From Kordiimonas pumila (GTDB lineage Bacteria > Pseudomonadota > Alphaproteobacteria > Sphingomonadales > Kordiimonadaceae), in NCBI RefSeq assembly GCF_015240255.1, contig NZ_CP061205.1, positions 124,001-188,000 on the forward strand: 64,000 nt of DNA, read 5' to 3'. The notes under the pieces are model-generated. The model made no database searches and was not told the DNA's origin. It saw only the letters and a list, made by a program, of their open reading frames with translations. The position numbers were made by a program, and so were the translations under genes. This document shows, one piece after another, positions 63,651-64,000 of the stretch (the first letter of the stretch is position 1; each line of letters begins with the position of its first letter).

Positions 63651-64000
63651 TTATAGCATGTTCCTTTCTACAACCAGCAATACTAGTAACGTGATCAGCA
63701 CTGCGCCGATTAAATTTAGGGCGAAACCCGCACGCGACATACCAGCAATGCTCACCCAGCCACTGCCATATACAATGGCATTCGGAGGTGTAGCAACCGG
63801 CAGCATGAAAGCAAACGAGGCTGACAAGGTGGCAGGTATCATCAGCATAAGAGGTTCATATCCACCCGCCACAGCTACAGCACCAATGATAGGAAGTATC
63901 ATTGCCAGGGTGGCCGTATTGGATGTTAGCTCAGTCATAAATGTAACAACGATACAAACAACAAAAATAGCACCTATAAGGGGCAAAACAGACACACCTG
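63651..64000 (-). CDS. SLC13/DASS-type anion carrier, C-terminal part (runs off right edge)
   Basis: The last 116 or so residues of a sodium-coupled carrier of the divalent-anion (dicarboxylate) symporter family; the frame stays open to the window end. The family signature is clear: TELTSNTATLAMILPIIGAV followed by SFAFMLPVATPPNAIVYGSG, with the closing hydrophobic segment LNLIGAVLITLLVLLVV. SNT and TPPN are the sodium- and substrate-binding elements. Members carry succinate, citrate or sulfate. The start of the gene and therefore its promoter are outside the window. Confidence 0.9.
   Translation of the reverse strand, partial: GVSVLPLIGAIFVVCIVVTFMTELTSNTATLAMILPIIGAVAVAGGYEPLMLMIPATLSASFAFMLPVATPPNAIVYGSGWVSIAGMSRAGFALNLIGAVLITLLVLLVVERNML

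Noticed and set aside
1-64000. CRISPR arrays, tRNA or rRNA genes, insertion sequences, phage or conjugation genes, and replication origins
   Set aside because: No regularly spaced repeats, transposase or integrase frames, or RNA-gene signatures were seen. The accessory character comes from catabolic gene content, not from mobile-element genes.

Overview
The window is 64 kb of gene-dense, moderately AT-leaning DNA from a Gram-negative heterotroph. The Gram-negative call rests on five TonB-dependent outer-membrane receptors, Sec, Tat and lipoprotein export signals, and an absence of Gram-positive features. A fused indolepyruvate ferredoxin oxidoreductase, soxBDAG-type sarcosine oxidase and receptor genes paired with secreted hydrolases suggest a marine-type alphaproteobacterium, but the lineage is an inference and no rRNA or tRNA was found to settle it.

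Layout. (1) 1-1243: start of a receptor gene running off the left edge; 1583-2428: alpha/beta hydrolase. (2) 2609-11836: one-carbon block: purU-folD, a TetR regulator, soxB-soxD-soxA-soxG and a sodium-coupled amino-acid symporter. Sarcosine oxidase yields glycine and 5,10-methylene-THF, FolD converts this to 10-formyl-THF, and PurU releases formate. (3) 11988-26969: uptake and hydrolysis locus with a DUF885 protein, a periplasmic amidohydrolase, two receptors, a Tat-exported gamma-glutamyltransferase-like protein, an AraC regulator, a second gamma-glutamyltransferase-like protein and an M20 lipoprotein with degraded metal ligands. (4) 27256-35532: aromatic block: three-component Rieske hydroxylase resembling salicylate 5-hydroxylase, gentisate dioxygenase, fumarylpyruvate hydrolase, a zeta-GST isomerase, a VOC gene remnant, a HipO-type M20 amidohydrolase, and an IclR regulator. 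(5) 35687-41633: three-gene operon of indolepyruvate ferredoxin oxidoreductase, amino-acid dehydrogenase and a second symporter. (6) 41894-53620: secreted amidohydrolase, receptor, S33 peptidase, HTH-cupin regulator, large LuxR/MalT-type regulator, cyclophilin and another receptor. (7) 53844-62556: two consecutive hydantoinase/oxoprolinase A-B pairs plus a cytosolic amidohydrolase; then a LysR regulator and the end of an SLC13-type carrier at the right edge.

How it fits together. Almost everything is catabolic and points to modified amino acids, amides, small peptides and aromatic acids. Uptake is by receptors (outer membrane) and NSS or SLC13 carriers (inner membrane). Hydrolysis starts in the periplasm and continues in the cytosol, and each block carries its own regulator. 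The most notable non-coding signal is a perfect 16-bp palindrome, TATACATATATGTATA, upstream of purU-folD and the AraC gene, with a 15-base match upstream of soxB and a degenerate version upstream of the symporter next to sox. This suggests one regulon spanning one-carbon metabolism and the peptide-scavenging locus.
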